This document shows positions 8,669-20,856 of a stretch of DNA of 64,000 nt, one piece after another (position 1 is the first letter of the stretch; each line of letters opens with the position of its first letter). The stretch comes from Branchiostoma lanceolatum (Eukaryota; Chordata; Leptocardii; Amphioxiformes; Branchiostomatidae): assembly GCF_035083965.1 (NCBI RefSeq), contig NC_089729.1:18401964-18465963 (forward strand), written 5' to 3'. The notes under the pieces were generated by a model that had not been told where the DNA came from, made no database searches, and saw only the letters and a program-made list of their open reading frames with translations. Position numbers and translations under genes: made by a program.

Positions 8669-11600
8669 ATGGCCGGTGCTGTACAGTGGATAGCTGAGAC
8701 CGTCCCGGAGATTTTACAGATCTCTGGGCTAACTCTGCAGACGTTTCTTGTCCTCTGTGTGACTTACCTGCTGGCATGTGTCGTCTTCAAGCGTTCCCGA
8801 AACCTGCCTCCTTACCCGGCAGGACGTGTGCCTGTTCTCGGGCACCTCATCGCCTTGGGCCGAGCGCCTCATCTCAAGCTGACGGCGTGGAGGCGGCAGT
8901 ACGGGGACATCTTTACCATTAGAATGGGGATGGAAGATGTTGTGGTTCTGAACGGCTACACTGCCGTCAAGGCCGCGCTTGTGGACAAGCCCGAGTTCGC
9001 GTCTAAGCCCGAAACCTACCTATTTGATGCGATAGCTGATTCCGGAAAAGGTAAATTTGCATTGAAAATATGCTTTCTTGACAAAAGTCGTACGACAGAT
9101 ATACAACAGAAAACTAGTATAGATTTGGACGCGTTGTCAGATGTCCTGTGACGGAAAAAGGCGTTTTGTCGATCAGTCGCGTCTATCATAGCGTCGCTGA
9201 AAAGCGTACGTCGTGTGTAACTACATGTACAGTGTGATCTATTAGCCTCCGTTGCAGGCTTCCCTACGGCAATCTTTCAATTTATCGGGGTCAGATTCTT
9301 TGGCTGGATGGCCGTATCTGCTTAGAACTGTATCTGCAGGAGCCCCGTATCTGCTTGGGATTCTTTAACCGCCGTATCCCAAGCAGATACGGGGCCCAAG
9401 ACAAAGAATCTGGCCCCAATAGGTTGAACAATTACCGTAGGGAAGCCTGAAATGGAGGCTAGAGATCTATTCTGTCTCACTGAATAGCGTCAACGTGAGT
9501 CCTATTTTTGGGCAGTATGTCTTAATCTGGGAGACAGGCATGCCGCAGTACTTCTGGGGTGTCTTGAAAATACTTCTTAGTTTTATGTATGACTCTTGAT
9601 TTTTTTTTTTCTCCAAGTATCTTAAGTTTGTACAAGACGATAATGATGACTTCATTAAAAATTGCAGGGTCACGCTTTTTTTAAAAGTGGTTCACCCTCC
9701 GCAACGATGCACTGTACAACTCTTATATTTTAGTGAAAGATCCATAATAGTGATCTTGTTCAATACAGGAGAGCATTTTTCAAGTGTTTTTTTAAATTAC
9801 TTTTTGGTGAACTTTTTGAAATATTTAATAAGAACCACCTTCTGTGGTCCCTCTTACATTCTTAATGCATCAGAATGTGGGAAAATGACGCCAGATAACG
9901 AAAATAGAGCTATAACGTTGGGTAACATAAATTCGGGATTTTTCCGATAATGGTTGACTGAAATCAATCTAGCAGAACAATAAACCATCCTTTTTTTCTA
10001 TAATTCTGTCAGTATCATGTACTATCTTTGCACTAATCATATATATGGTAGATTTTGTCTCTAGTCGTGCTGACACCATAATATTTCAACTTGAAACTAC
10101 CGTCCGCCGCACGCACAATTACGGTGCTGTCGGACAGGGGGGCACATTAATTCGGGAGAGAAGATTCGTCTTGAATATCTTACCGCTAATCACATTTTAT
10201 ACAGCAGCTATTCGTTCCATCCTTGGCTTGAGGAGAGTGCTATGGATATAGACGTGTCCAAGTAAAAAAAATACACGAAAAAACGGCCGTACCGCACACA
10301 TCAGGCCAGTTCGGGTACAACCCGTGTGTTGAGTCGGTAGAACTTCACTCAAAGTCGGCCCATCGTCATCATCGGGCAACGTGTAACGTTACATTACTCA
10401 TGGAAAGTTAGCTGGATGCCGTAGCAATGGTAATACTACTATGTCCATGTGTTCCTTGTTGTGTTAGGAGCAAACTTTGAGGAAAATATCTTCCTCAGTC
10501 CACTATCACACGCAGCATTTAGACAAAAAAGTGTTCCTCACAAACCTTTGTCGTCTGCTTGACAACAGGATTCTGGTTAACAATATGGCGGCGGGAAAAT
10601 ACACGTGCCGTAGGTTGTAGCAACAGAGAGGAGTTTTGATGATTGATCACACTTAAAATCCAGTTGCAGGTTAGCAAAAGAGATTGTAATAAGTTGTCTT
10701 GTAAATAATTGTGTTGAGCAGGAATCGGATGTGACATTTTTCTTATAAACCAGCCGACAATCATGTTGTTTAAGTCTCCCACAAAGTCCTCAGACTGTTC
10801 CGATAAGGGACGGAGAGTTTTTGACCTCGTCGAAGCTTTTCAGACAGTGTTCTGAATACGTAAGTCTGGCAGGTTTGCATTTCTAGCGGTATTACTTATG
10901 TTGCATCTAGCACATATCCCTAAATACCCCGTTTTCGAAAAGTCCCGAATTTAAGTACCCTGCGAATTTAGGTTACCCAACGTTATATATCTAACAAATC
11001 AGATGGTTACTTTTTTCTAATCTTTTGTTTGTTTAAATATTGCAGCGGCAAGCCTGTCTCCCACCATAGTCATATTGAATTGCATGTTAAAGACACGTTC
11101 TTCGTTCCTGTAGACATTGTTGCAGCACGCTGGGGTACAGAGTTCAGACAGAGGAGGAGGTTTGCCGCCGCCACCCTGAAGAACCCGGGCATGAAAGTGG
11201 GACGTGGGAGCATTGAAGAGAAAATCCGAGAGGAAGCGAGCTATATCCGCAACAGGGTAAGATAAAACAAAAGCAATATCAATCAAATAAAATCAAGGAT
11301 GAATAATGTAGAACCTAAGTTTTCCAGCCTGAATATCTGATAAATAATTTATTGTCATAAATTTGTGTGATAGTATCATGATCAATATGTCGATAAGTTT
11401 GATGATCAATCATATGTTTTTCCCTCCGGGACGTTATATCTTGATGTATTGTTGGATGTAAATTATGCAGTTTGGGATGATATTTTCTACAATGTTTTCA
11501 TAACTCCTTGCATGGATTGGATGTAGGGTGATGATATGTTTGACAAAAACCTTTTAGGACTGGTTCCGTCTGGACAAACTCATCATTTTGTCTAAAAAAC

Positions 11601-14547
11601 ATTCTATTCAGGTTGCAGAAAACAACGGACAGCCCTTTGACATCACCCATGACGTCAACGTGGTGGTTGCAAACGTCATCTGCTCCATGACGTTCGGGAA
11701 GCGGTACGAATACGAGGATGAAACGTTCCGAGAGCTCTCTGAGGCGTCTGCCTCAATAATAGTTGAACTCGGAGCTGGGCAAATCATCAGCGTTTTCCCC
11801 TTGCTACGTTTTGTTCCTGTTGGTAGGTGGAATTGTTCCACTTTTTTTACAGTTCCATGAGTAGATCTGTGGTCGTAGGAAGATGAGGCTATGGTACTAT
11901 GATAACAACCTTTCTGAAATTTATCTGGCCGACGTTTCAGTATCTTCTCAGCTACCTATATGAGGAACTGACCCATTTATGGAATAATATCCTTGTCGCA
12001 AAGGCACCACGCGGCAAGGATTACTAGAGTCCATTCAGGTGATGAGGGAGGTTGCGAGTAGGTACCGAAACGTCTATAGCCATCTTTAACCCTCAAACAC
12101 CCGAACCTATTTTTGCGACCAAAATGACTGAACGGGATAAAAAATGACCCCAAAATGTTTTGCTCAATAAAATCTCCCTTTTTACTTTTTTTCGCTGATT
12201 GTTATCCGTACATAGCTTCATCAATGTAAGAGGAATCTTTTTGCATGTTTAGGTGTGAATAATTCCCGTTCATTATCATAATTTATGCAAAAAGATTAGA
12301 AGGATGACGTCTTGAACTATTCCTATTTAGACCGGGAGGGGATTTTTGAAGCCCACGGCAAATTTCATGTTGCATAACTAATGAACGGCTTACGCGAGAG
12401 CCACCGAACCTGGTGACTTTTCAAATAATGTCTTTAACAAAAATTTAAAAGTAATAAAGTTAGTTCATCATTTTTCGTGTTGCCATGGCAACGGGTTTTG
12501 ACAGGCATATTTTAAAAAATCTGCTAATTTCAGTTCAAACAATGTCGTTTTGAGGCTTTATTGGTACGCCAAATGTATTTTCTTACATTGCTATCATATC
12601 ATGTAATCCAATGTAACTTTTATGATTTAGCATTGATATTTTATGCTGATTTGATGACGTCATCGGTCAAAATCCAAGATGGCGGATAGAATCACATAAC
12701 ATTGTGTTATAATGAAATCATATTACGTCAGTATGACATAACATTTGTTATGGTAATATCGATTTACATGTGCATCATCAAAATTTGGTGGTCATACAAT
12801 AAGTAGTTTAGGAGCTACAGATGGCAGGTCAAAAAAACAGCACATTATTTTTGCTGGGGTCAAAAATGACCCCAGCAGACTCAACACAGACTTTCCCATA
12901 TAATGTCAACAGTATTGTGACGATCTCCCTAGAAAATAAGGAAAGGTTAGAAAAGATGTCTACTGACAAAGTCACTGAAGGAATTTTTTTCAGATCAAAC
13001 ATGTTCAAATACCACGTCAAAATCCAAACCTGGGGCCATAAATGAACCCGTTCTGATGTTTGATGTTAGATAATCAAAAGAAAACAAATTTTTCATTCAT
13101 TCTTATCATTTCCACGCATACTTTTCAGTGAATAGATCTGGCATCAAGGCGTTGGAAGCGGCCTTCAGGGTTCGCGCTGTCTTAAGGGAGGAGATATCTC
13201 GCCATCGGGAACACCTGGATCGCGAGAACCCGCGAGACTTCCTCGACTTCTGCCTGCTGGAGCTAGAACAGCAGGGAAAGGTGGACGGTCTGACAGAGGA
13301 ACATATCCTGTGCATAACCGGGGATCGTTTCATCGCTGGAACGGGGACAACCGCCAGCACACTGCTGTGGAGTCTACTCTACATGGCTTTGAACCCCGAC
13401 GTCCAAAATAAGGTACTTTTGAACCATTTGGCTTCTTCAAATATTTCAGTGTTTGACTCTATCCCTCAGACTCTGGAGGATGGGCAGATTAATGATCACA
13501 AGATATTCTGCACTTTTCCTGTGATTTAAAGAAAGCCTGAAGACATCTTTAGTTTCTAAACAGGTGAATTTTCCTCCAAACAGGTACATGAGGAGCTTGA
13601 TGTTGTTGTTGGCGAGGGTCTGCCAACCCTGTCCCACCGTTCCCAGCTGCCGTACGTGAATGCCTGTCTGCTGGAGGTCATGAGGATCCGCAGTCTTAAC
13701 CCTGTCACGCGTCGGGCCACCACACAGGATACCAAATTGCGGGGATATGATATTCCTAAAGGAACCCAGGTATGATGAGTTTCATATCAACAAGAATTGG
13801 ATTATAAGGCTGCAGAAATGATTCATTTACAGGTACGCACATCCCGAGTGTAAATTGTTTGATCATGTGACCTATATGGAAGTCGAAATGATGATCTCCT
13901 TGAAATAAAGCTATCCATACAAAGAGTGAATGTTTTCTTTTTTTTCTATTCCGAGAAATCATGTTTGTGACCTCCTTTTCTCTTTAAATGACCCAGGTGC
14001 TGATGAACCTGTACTCTGTCCACATGGACCCCGCCTACTGGTCTGATCCGGACCGGTTTGACCCCGAAAGGTTTCTGGACGCGGAAGGGAACGTCATGAA
14101 CAAGCATGAGTCGTTCCTGCCTTTTGGAGGAGGTAGTTATCAGGCTTACATGTTATCTCACATATTTCACCACAGTAATGATTACATACTTTCTATACTA
14201 TTCTATTCTATTCTATTCTATTTTATGTTTTTATTTTATTCTAGTCTGTCTTCTGTCTAGTCTATTCTAGTCTATTCTATTGTATTGTATTCTGTTTTAT
14301 TTTATTGTACTCTATTCTACATGTGTCTGATCTTACCACTTGACATTCTTTTTTATTTCCAGGCCGCCGCGTGTGTCTTGGGGAGCAGCTGGCCAGGATG
14401 GAACTTTTCCTGTTCTTCTCGACCCTGCTGCAGTCGTTCATCTTCAAGGTGCCAGAGGGCGCTCCTCCTCCAAACACTGACGGCGTCTATGGTATATTGT
14501 TGCCCCACACCCGTTCAAGCTTTGTGCGATACCGCGTTAACTTATGA
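8669..14547 (+). CDS. Cytochrome P450, CYP2-clan, complete, seven exons
   Basis: Haem-thiolate monooxygenase of the ER membrane that would oxidise lipophilic substrates with electrons from P450 reductase. Exons: 8669-9050, 11114-11256, 11612-11822, 13129-13412, 13584-13769, 13997-14132, 14363-14547. All junctions are in phase and give 508 aa, the normal size. Seen in order: an N-terminal anchor ([16 protein letters not shown]), the hinge [15 protein letters not shown]-helix [10 protein letters not shown] (usual W is F), I-helix [10 protein letters not shown], ExxR (EVMR), FDPERF, and the haem signature [11 protein letters not shown] with its ligand Cys. The usual acidic residue of the I-helix AGx(D/E)T(T/S) is Gly. 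Start 8669 was chosen because it gives a normal anchor; ATG 8609 is possible. The family is CYP2-like; substrate unknown. Confidence 0.93.
9243..9461. mobile_element. Mutator-like fold-back MITE, member 1
   Basis: In P450 intron 1. Ends are TAGCCTCCGTTGCAGGCTTC and GAAGCCTGAAATGGAGGCTA, and the interior is a long imperfect hairpin around CCGTATCTGCTTGGGAT. It is flanked by 9-bp direct repeats, GTGATCTAT (9234-9242) and GAGATCTAT (9462-9470), 8 of 9 matching. 9-bp duplications are typical of Mutator-like elements. Related members lie at 42537-42838 and 60245-61008. Confidence 0.85.
12086..13069. mobile_element. piggyBac-type (TTAA) MITE in P450 intron 3
   Basis: Begins TTAACCCTCAAACACCCGAA and ends with an imperfect inverse (GAACCCGTTCTGATGTTTGATG), so about 984 bp with degraded inverted ends. 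Internal blocks such as GTTGCCATGGCAACGGGTTT and CCAAGATGGCGGA are shared with 48321-49116 and 62755-63672. It has no transposase and would depend on one in trans. Confidence 0.65.
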
Positions 14548-14562
14548 TGGATAATTATCTCC

Positions 14563-14568
14563 ATTAAA
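14563..14568 (+). promoter_or_regulatory. Poly(A) signal of the P450 gene (ATTAAA)
   Basis: ATTAAA 16 nt after the P450 stop, followed by a GT-rich stretch (GTGTGTGTTTGCGTGTATG) of the kind that favours cleavage. Confidence 0.45.
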
Positions 14569-15960
14569 ATAGCGTGTGTGTTTGCGTGTATGTTTGCGTG
14601 TGTGTATGTTTGTGTCAACGATGCGTAAAGTCAGCATAACTGTAGAACGTATGGATGGATTGTAATGAGATTTGGTATGTGGGTAGGTGTCGGAAGGAGA
14701 AAGGTCAATGTCGATTTTGGGCCCCCTGGTATGTGTCACTGGAACTGCAATGGCGTATTTGTAAAAATCTTCTAAGGAGAATAACTGAAGAAAGGAACGA
14801 CAGATTTTTATGTTATTTGGTACGCAGGTAGGTTAGACAGAGATGTACACACTGAAGTTCAGATTATGCAAATTCAGTGTATTTGCGTGTGTATTTGCGT
14901 GTATGTTTGCGTGTGTGTATGTTTGTGTCAACGATGCGTAAAGTCAGCATAACTATAAAACGCGTAGATGGATTGTAATGATATTTGGTATGTGGGTAGG
15001 TGTCGGAAGGAGAAAGGTCAAGGTCGATTTTGGGCCCCCTGGTATGTGTAACTGGAACTGCAATGACGTATTTGTAAAAATCTTTCAAGGAGAATAACTG
15101 AAGAAAGGAGCGACAGGTTTTCATGTTATTTACTATGCAGGTAGCTTAGACAGACATCTATACAATAAACTGCAAATTATGCAAATTGAATTGCATAAGT
15201 TAATAACTTAATTTGCATAAGTAATGAGGAAAATCTATATTTTCAGTGTTGCCCATTGCATATTGTGGCACATCTGTTAGTAGCTATTCATAGCGAAAGT
15301 GGGTCACTTCTCCTAGGCCCGACAGGTGGGGGTCATACCATTGAGCGATATAGAATGAGGGGAACTGGTTTAGTAAAAAACGAAGTTTCATGGAGATTTT
15401 GGGTCCTAAGACTCTTGTTAGGACTAGGAGTTACTTATGAATAAAAAAAAACCTTCCGTGTTCAATTGTCACACAAGGCACAATCATTTAGTACAAAGAA
15501 TTTTTGCCATTGCCGACAAGGCTATATTTTCGGTTACGCCAGCTGTGGGCTGGTTCCGTATGTATGTCAAGAGCATTACTCAAGAAACCTTTAATGGATC
15601 TTCGTGATTTTTTGTAGATATGTAGAGGTTTTGAGAACGCAGGTTATATTTGAAAACGGTTGACCTGGCGTTTTCCTACAGTACTGCAGCGGAATTTGCA
15701 TGTTTGTGTGTTTGTACGTAGGCAAAAAAAAACTGACGGATCTTCATGATTTTTGGTAGGTGAGAGGCGATTGTGAGAACGGAAGTCAAGTTCGAAAGTG
15801 GTTCATCTGGCGCTTTCCTACCGTACTGCAGGAGGCTGTGTATGTATGCCTATGTGTATGTAGACAAGATAAATCGAGGAGCTGTGGATGGTTGTGCATA
15901 ATATTTACTCGGTGGGTAGTGGTCTTGAAGAGGGTGGTTAAGTTCTATGATGGAATCTAG
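14569..15960. repeat. Dispersed repeat family, with a 313-bp tandem pair
   Basis: Two tandem copies, offset 313 bp, carry GTGTCAACGATGCGTAAAG (14612 and 14925), GGTATGTGGGTAGGTGTCGG and TCGATTTTGGGCCCCCTGG. Further related pieces follow to about 15960 (CTTCATGATTTTTGGTAGG). The same family recurs at 32090-32345, 34440-35190, 39870-40320, 44690-45020 and 58440-60244. Class unknown; no coding capacity. Confidence 0.6.
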
Positions 15961-18224
15961 GTCAAAAGGTCAACAGCTGGCATTACTACTAGTAATTACA
16001 AACAGGACTCTGGTTTCAACTGTTTTTTTTGTTGTAAAAAGATAGCTAAATTTTAATAGTGAATCTGGTGAATGGTACAGGGAGATGCTTATTATGTCAA
16101 ACAGAAGCTAATTTACATAATTGATGACCTTTTTAAATACCGCTGCGTTCAATGAAAGCACTTTAGAAAATATGGCATCTATCACTGAGAAAGAGAGGAA
16201 TATCGATAAATATCATTGATTCAAATGATTTCATTTATATGATAGATTAAATCATACTATGATAATAATACTATACTGGTAAATGCCAGAATTTTTAAAA
16301 AGGTATGTCTGGTACCTTAAGTGAATCTGATGATTGACATAGTGGGATGCTAATCATGTAAAACAGGAACTAATATGTATTACTTAATATATAATAAAAT
16401 AATACAAATTTACTGCGTTTCCAAAATCTATCCAGTTACATGAGCAAACATTTCATTGCGTATCTTATTGGCTTGATGCCTAACCGTCATCGACATTTCA
16501 TGAGAGGACTTCCATACATGTGGCCGATGTCACTAGGAAAGAGGGGAATATCCATAAATAGCATTTTAGCAAAGGAAGACTCAATCTGAATGATTAAGGA
16601 GAAAATGCAATATAATACTTTATTGGTAAATAGCGGGACTTTGCTTTATTCGGTAAGTTTAAAATTATATGGTGAATGTATGAGGTCATGGAAATCTATT
16701 TCTACATTAATACGCCAAATAACAGTTACTCAAGCAACTGGATATGATTTTGGAATGACATTAATAACTATTTTTTCAGAGCAAGTATTGCTATATATAG
16801 CCTTTTATTGTAGCGTTGGTCTCGATTTGCGAATCAGTTAAATCTTTTAAAACTAGAAAATAGGTGGATACAAGAGTTTGGTATAATAATTGTGTGAAAA
16901 AATGTCTGTCTTCTTCTATACTATGATTTATCTCAATTGATAAGAGCACCAATTATTATATCAAAAGGTGATTATCGCTGCATTGTAGATATAGTACCGT
17001 ACATAAGAAAGTTAGACCTGTCCAAAGAACTTGGGTCAAATAGCTGATGAAGACCGAGTGATTTACTTGAAATGCCGATAATTTTTTTTTTTAGTTGAAC
17101 AACAGTTTATTTCTCCCTTAGAAAATTATATGTTAGATACTAAATGTTAGATATTAAATGTCAGATATTCCATAATCCGCGCGTTTTCAGAAAGGAGCTC
17201 AAAATAAAATCGTTTCAGTAGTTTCTTTCAAGATCCTTTGTTATTAAAGAGTCTTAGGTTAATCTGTCATGTTGGTGTTTCAGAGCACATGCAATGTACA
17301 TTGCATCTCATAAAGGTTTCTTGGTACGTGCAATGTGCACAGGGGATGCATTCCGCATTCTTTCATTCCTGCCCCCCTCCCCACCAACTTCATGAAATAG
17401 AAGCCACTTGTAAGCAAATATTATCCCTTGTCAAGCTGCTAGTGTTTCTGGTAAGTACATGCTCAATGTTCAGGGGGTGTCCAGATCCTTTTAAAATGAA
17501 AAGGGGGGATTCTAATTACTATCTTTATCTTCTTACTCCTATTTAGGGGGGTCTTTTCCATCAAATAACCATATAATGTTATACATCTAAAGAAAGCTGA
17601 GAGCCTCTACAGTTTCAAACTTTAGCCTTTTATTAGTAGTAATGAATTGTTAGGGCAATAATGCAACACAATGTTTTTCATACCCTTTTTGTATTATATT
17701 ATCTTAACCATATAATATAAAGAGTATGGGTATCAAACAAACAGAATTCCTGACAAAAGCAGGATTACATAAATATTTCATGAGAAGAAAAAAGTAAAAA
17801 AAGGTGTACCTGTCGGTGAGATGATGACTATATATTTACCTGGGTGATGAACTGACTATTATTCAGCTGAATAGGTGATTCTTCACAACATATTACACTA
17901 CACATTCTACCTAATATATAATAATATTAATATGGTGTTTAGTATACACTTGTTGTATATCAAGTGAAATTTAAGCTTAGAACCCATACTTTCTTCAAGA
18001 ATGTATAACACTTGACAATTTAATCTATAAAAGTAACAAACAGGTAAAAAAGTAATAAAAGATACATTTTTCCACATTGTTTTCATACCATCCACTCTAT
18101 TGTACCCATAGAACCACTTACAACTTGACCATACATTTCTTGAGATGTCCTTACATTACAACATGAGGATTACATATAACTTAACATAAGTAAAATAAAG
18201 GCACAATACAGGTATCATTATTGT
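15961..18224. other. No gene recognised
   Basis: AT-rich non-coding sequence with scattered short frames and a poly-T run near 17078. I see no splice-bounded coding stretch, RNA gene or transposon ends that I can support. Confidence 0.5.
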
Positions 18225-18450
18225 GTCCCTAGAGTCACATACTTTAGGAGCATCCTCACTAGGTAGCTTTAAACAACACTTTAATTTATATGTGGAAAGG
18301 CTAGGGGTGACAGATCATCCAGTGTAATACATGTATACTGTAACCAGTATTAACTGTTGCTGTGCAATGTGCCGACAAAGCTTGCTGTAAAGGGTGGTTG
18401 TACCGGCTACTAGTATATCTACAAATGTATACGGATACAGATTGATGCAG
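18225..18450. mobile_element. LINE 3'-UTR remnant
   Basis: CATCCTCACTAGGTAGCTTTAA, AGGGTGGTTGTACC and GGCTACTAGTATAT match in order the blocks after the LINE frame at 25780-25960 and again near 43980-44095. It is a 3' end without coding sequence, just downstream of the piggyBac gene stop. Confidence 0.5.
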
Positions 18451-18490
18451 ATACACTAGAGGTGAGTATACAACAAGATATTGAAAGAAA

Positions 18491-19541
18491 TCATTCATTT
18501 GGGTGCTGTAGCTTTATCCATGCCTGCTGATAGTCCTCCTCTGTATGATACAGCTCCATGCATGGTGTGATACACAAGGTCACCTGACACTGGTCACACT
18601 GGTAGGCAGACTCATGTCCAGATCTCTTCGCGACCAGAAATCCGTGTTCTCTGCGATACTTCCTCTCCGCAGGACAGCAGACCTTGCAGGTTCGAATTCT
18701 ATTCTTGCCTCCCTCCGTTTGACCAATCTTCTCTAGGAAATGTCGCCCGGTCAGGCGCAACAGGCTGCTGGCACTAGGACCGCTTCTTCCCTCCTGTCCG
18801 ACCCTCTCGTATCCCGAAGTGGAGATAAGCTCCTTGACTACTTCCTTCTGAAAATCCTTGTGTTCCAACAGAGCTTTCTTCCCGCGGGCGGACATGTACT
18901 CCTTTTGCAAGAGGTGGGCATTCACAATTGCAAGGCTTAACATGTGGAAAAGGGCCTTTTTCCACCACTTTAACCTGTACATGTTTGACCTGAAGCAAAG
19001 GTTGGAGTTGTCGAGAGCACACATGTACTGATTGTACTCTTGTTGACTCTCTGGCTTGGTGATTTCTTTCTCTGAGTGATGACGTTTGCCTGTAGAGGCA
19101 GACTTCTGAGTTCTAGACTTGCGGTTGCGCCGAGTTCCACGAGCCTTTGTCCCGGCATCACGGAGGTTGTGCCACAACTGTGGAGAAGTGTAGCAGTTGT
19201 TGTAGTGCAAAGTGTGGCCTTCCTGTAGGTACGGCTCCACGAGCTTTGACACTATGTCATGTCTCATACCTTTGGCTGAAAGTTCCTTTGTCTTCCCGCC
19301 ATACAACTTGAACTGGCAACAGTACCCGTTTGTCGCGTCGCAAAGTTGATACGCCTTGAGTCCATCACCGTACTTGTCAGGCTTGTCTTTACAAAAGTTG
19401 GGGTGGCCGCGGAAGGGAACCACGCCCTCATCTACGCCAATCTGCTGTCCCGGGTTCCACATAGTCTTGAATCTCTCCACTAGGGTCTCGTATATTGTTC
19501 CCAGCTTGTGCATGGGGTTGTACTGGGGATGGCCACGGGGA
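18491..19541 (-). CDS. piggyBac-type transposase, C-terminal block
   Basis: A 350-codon block on the minus strand with the DDE_Tnp_1_7-type catalytic region: a VDEGVVPFRGHPNFCKDKP motif carrying a catalytic Asp, then DKYGDGLKAYQLCDATNGYC, and HTLHYNNCYTSPQL, where families such as PGBD4 have a second Asp (VVMDNFYTS-type); here Asn stands in that position. The C-terminus has a Cys-rich zinc-binding tail (CKVCCPAERKYRRE, then CDQCQVTLCITPCMELYH). It continues the 25166-24800 exon of the same strand but is separated from it by the 5.26-kb insert. Removing the insert and one GA flank joins ...NYTYH to PRGHPQYNP in frame. Confidence 0.85.
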
Positions 19542-20084
19542 CTCAGGTCAATTACGGCATGTGACACCCTGTAATTACCGGTATTTTACATATATGGTTA
19601 TAATTATTGTTTGCATGGTCATAACGCCGAGATATTTGACACACTGTTAGCGCTTCTTGGTCTGAATAAAATGAATATACAAAAGTTTTCATGTGACGGA
19701 TTCTTGGGGTAAGAAATGGATATTTTGGTTAAAAAATGACATGCTCACTTTATGTGCCTGAGCCCAGGTGGGGAAAGCAGTTTGAGTCTTGGTATTTTAC
19801 AGGGTGTAAGGTGAAGCCTTACAGATTAAATTTGTCCGCGGCCTTTTCGACCCTTTTGAAGGTATCGCATGTATTTTGGGGCAAAAACGTAAAAAACTGG
19901 GATTTTTTTCGTATTTTCTGTGAACTATTGAATCTGTAAGCATTATCTTGATGATTACGAAAAAAAGCCTCGGATAGTTTGAAAGAGAAAGATGTGTCAA
20001 GTATTGATATAGTCCTTGTTTAAACAGTTTTGTTAATTTGAGCTGGGCTTGAGCCCGTAAAGTTGACTATGCGATTCGTCTAAA

Positions 20085-20176
20085 GCGCCGTGTCAAACAT
20101 GGCGCAATGGGGGTACGGCCCACTCAGCATTGACCAATCAGAGAACGTTACCATTGGTTACAAAATGGCGGACGCC
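20085..20176. promoter_or_regulatory. Promoter-like stretch with CCAAT boxes and a YY1-like site
   Basis: Inside the insert, CpG-containing sequence carries GACCAATCAG (CCAAT, near 20130), CCATTGGTTA (inverse CCAAT, near 20150) and CAAAATGGCGG (YY1-like, about 20160). These are typical of TATA-less promoters. It might drive the short open frames that follow. Confidence 0.35.
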
Positions 20177-20856
20177 GGCAGAAATTTTGTACATCGTCGT
20201 TTTTCATTTCTTTTAAAGCCTCTTCCTGTGTTCCTGCAGTCAGGAAATCAACAGAAACAACGTTTTCGGATAGCTTATGCTTGACACATATGTATTTCAC
20301 TTGATAGTCGTACAAAACTGTAAATACAGAGTTTAAGTAGACATTCAGCGTCTCGTTCAGAGCCTCTCGTGCCAAAGTTTCGGATGCTAACGCACATCGC
20401 AACTGAAGGAAACGAGAGCTGAAAAGCAAAGGGTGAAAAGGATGCTCTTAGCAAATGTGCATAAGGCACAGAGGCGCAATGGGCGAGAACAGACGTGGCA
20501 AACTTTTTGTCTACGGAAGGTTACAAGAAACGACAAGAGCGGCACATGGGCCAGTATTTCGAATCGCGTGAAAAGGCACAATGTCTTTTTTTCAGAGATG
20601 TAGTGCAAAAGAAGTGCAAGATAAAGTAGGGCTGAGGGAGCCTAAACAACATGCACCATACTGGATGCACCTTTTGTTTGATCGAGATGAATTGTTGGAC
20701 CATATGAAGTCATTGCCAAGTGGTAGTAAGGTAATTAGATACCGATCCCTGCAGTATCTGTTCCTACGAAAGGGTAGCTGCAGGTTGCAGTGGGATGATT
20801 CAGCAGTCACGTGTTACCTAGTTTTATACTGGTTACAATGCTCCTGTTTGCAGTGA
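20164..20856 (+). other. Short open frames after the promoter-like stretch, no assignment
   Basis: MADAGRNFVHRRFSFLLKPL opens at 20165 in good context and runs 39 codons. Further on, 20581-20856 is open (EVQDKVGLREPKQHAPYWMH, then LLFDRDELLDHMKSLPSGSK) with a possible donor GTAATT near 20731. Frames do not join convincingly. This could be a captured host gene fragment or chance. Confidence 0.2.

Noticed and set aside
18683-18705. GGTTCGAATT as a tRNA T-loop (also GGTTCGAATCC at 30299)
   Set aside because: Both lie inside coding sequence and no cloverleaf with acceptor and anticodon stems can be drawn around them.
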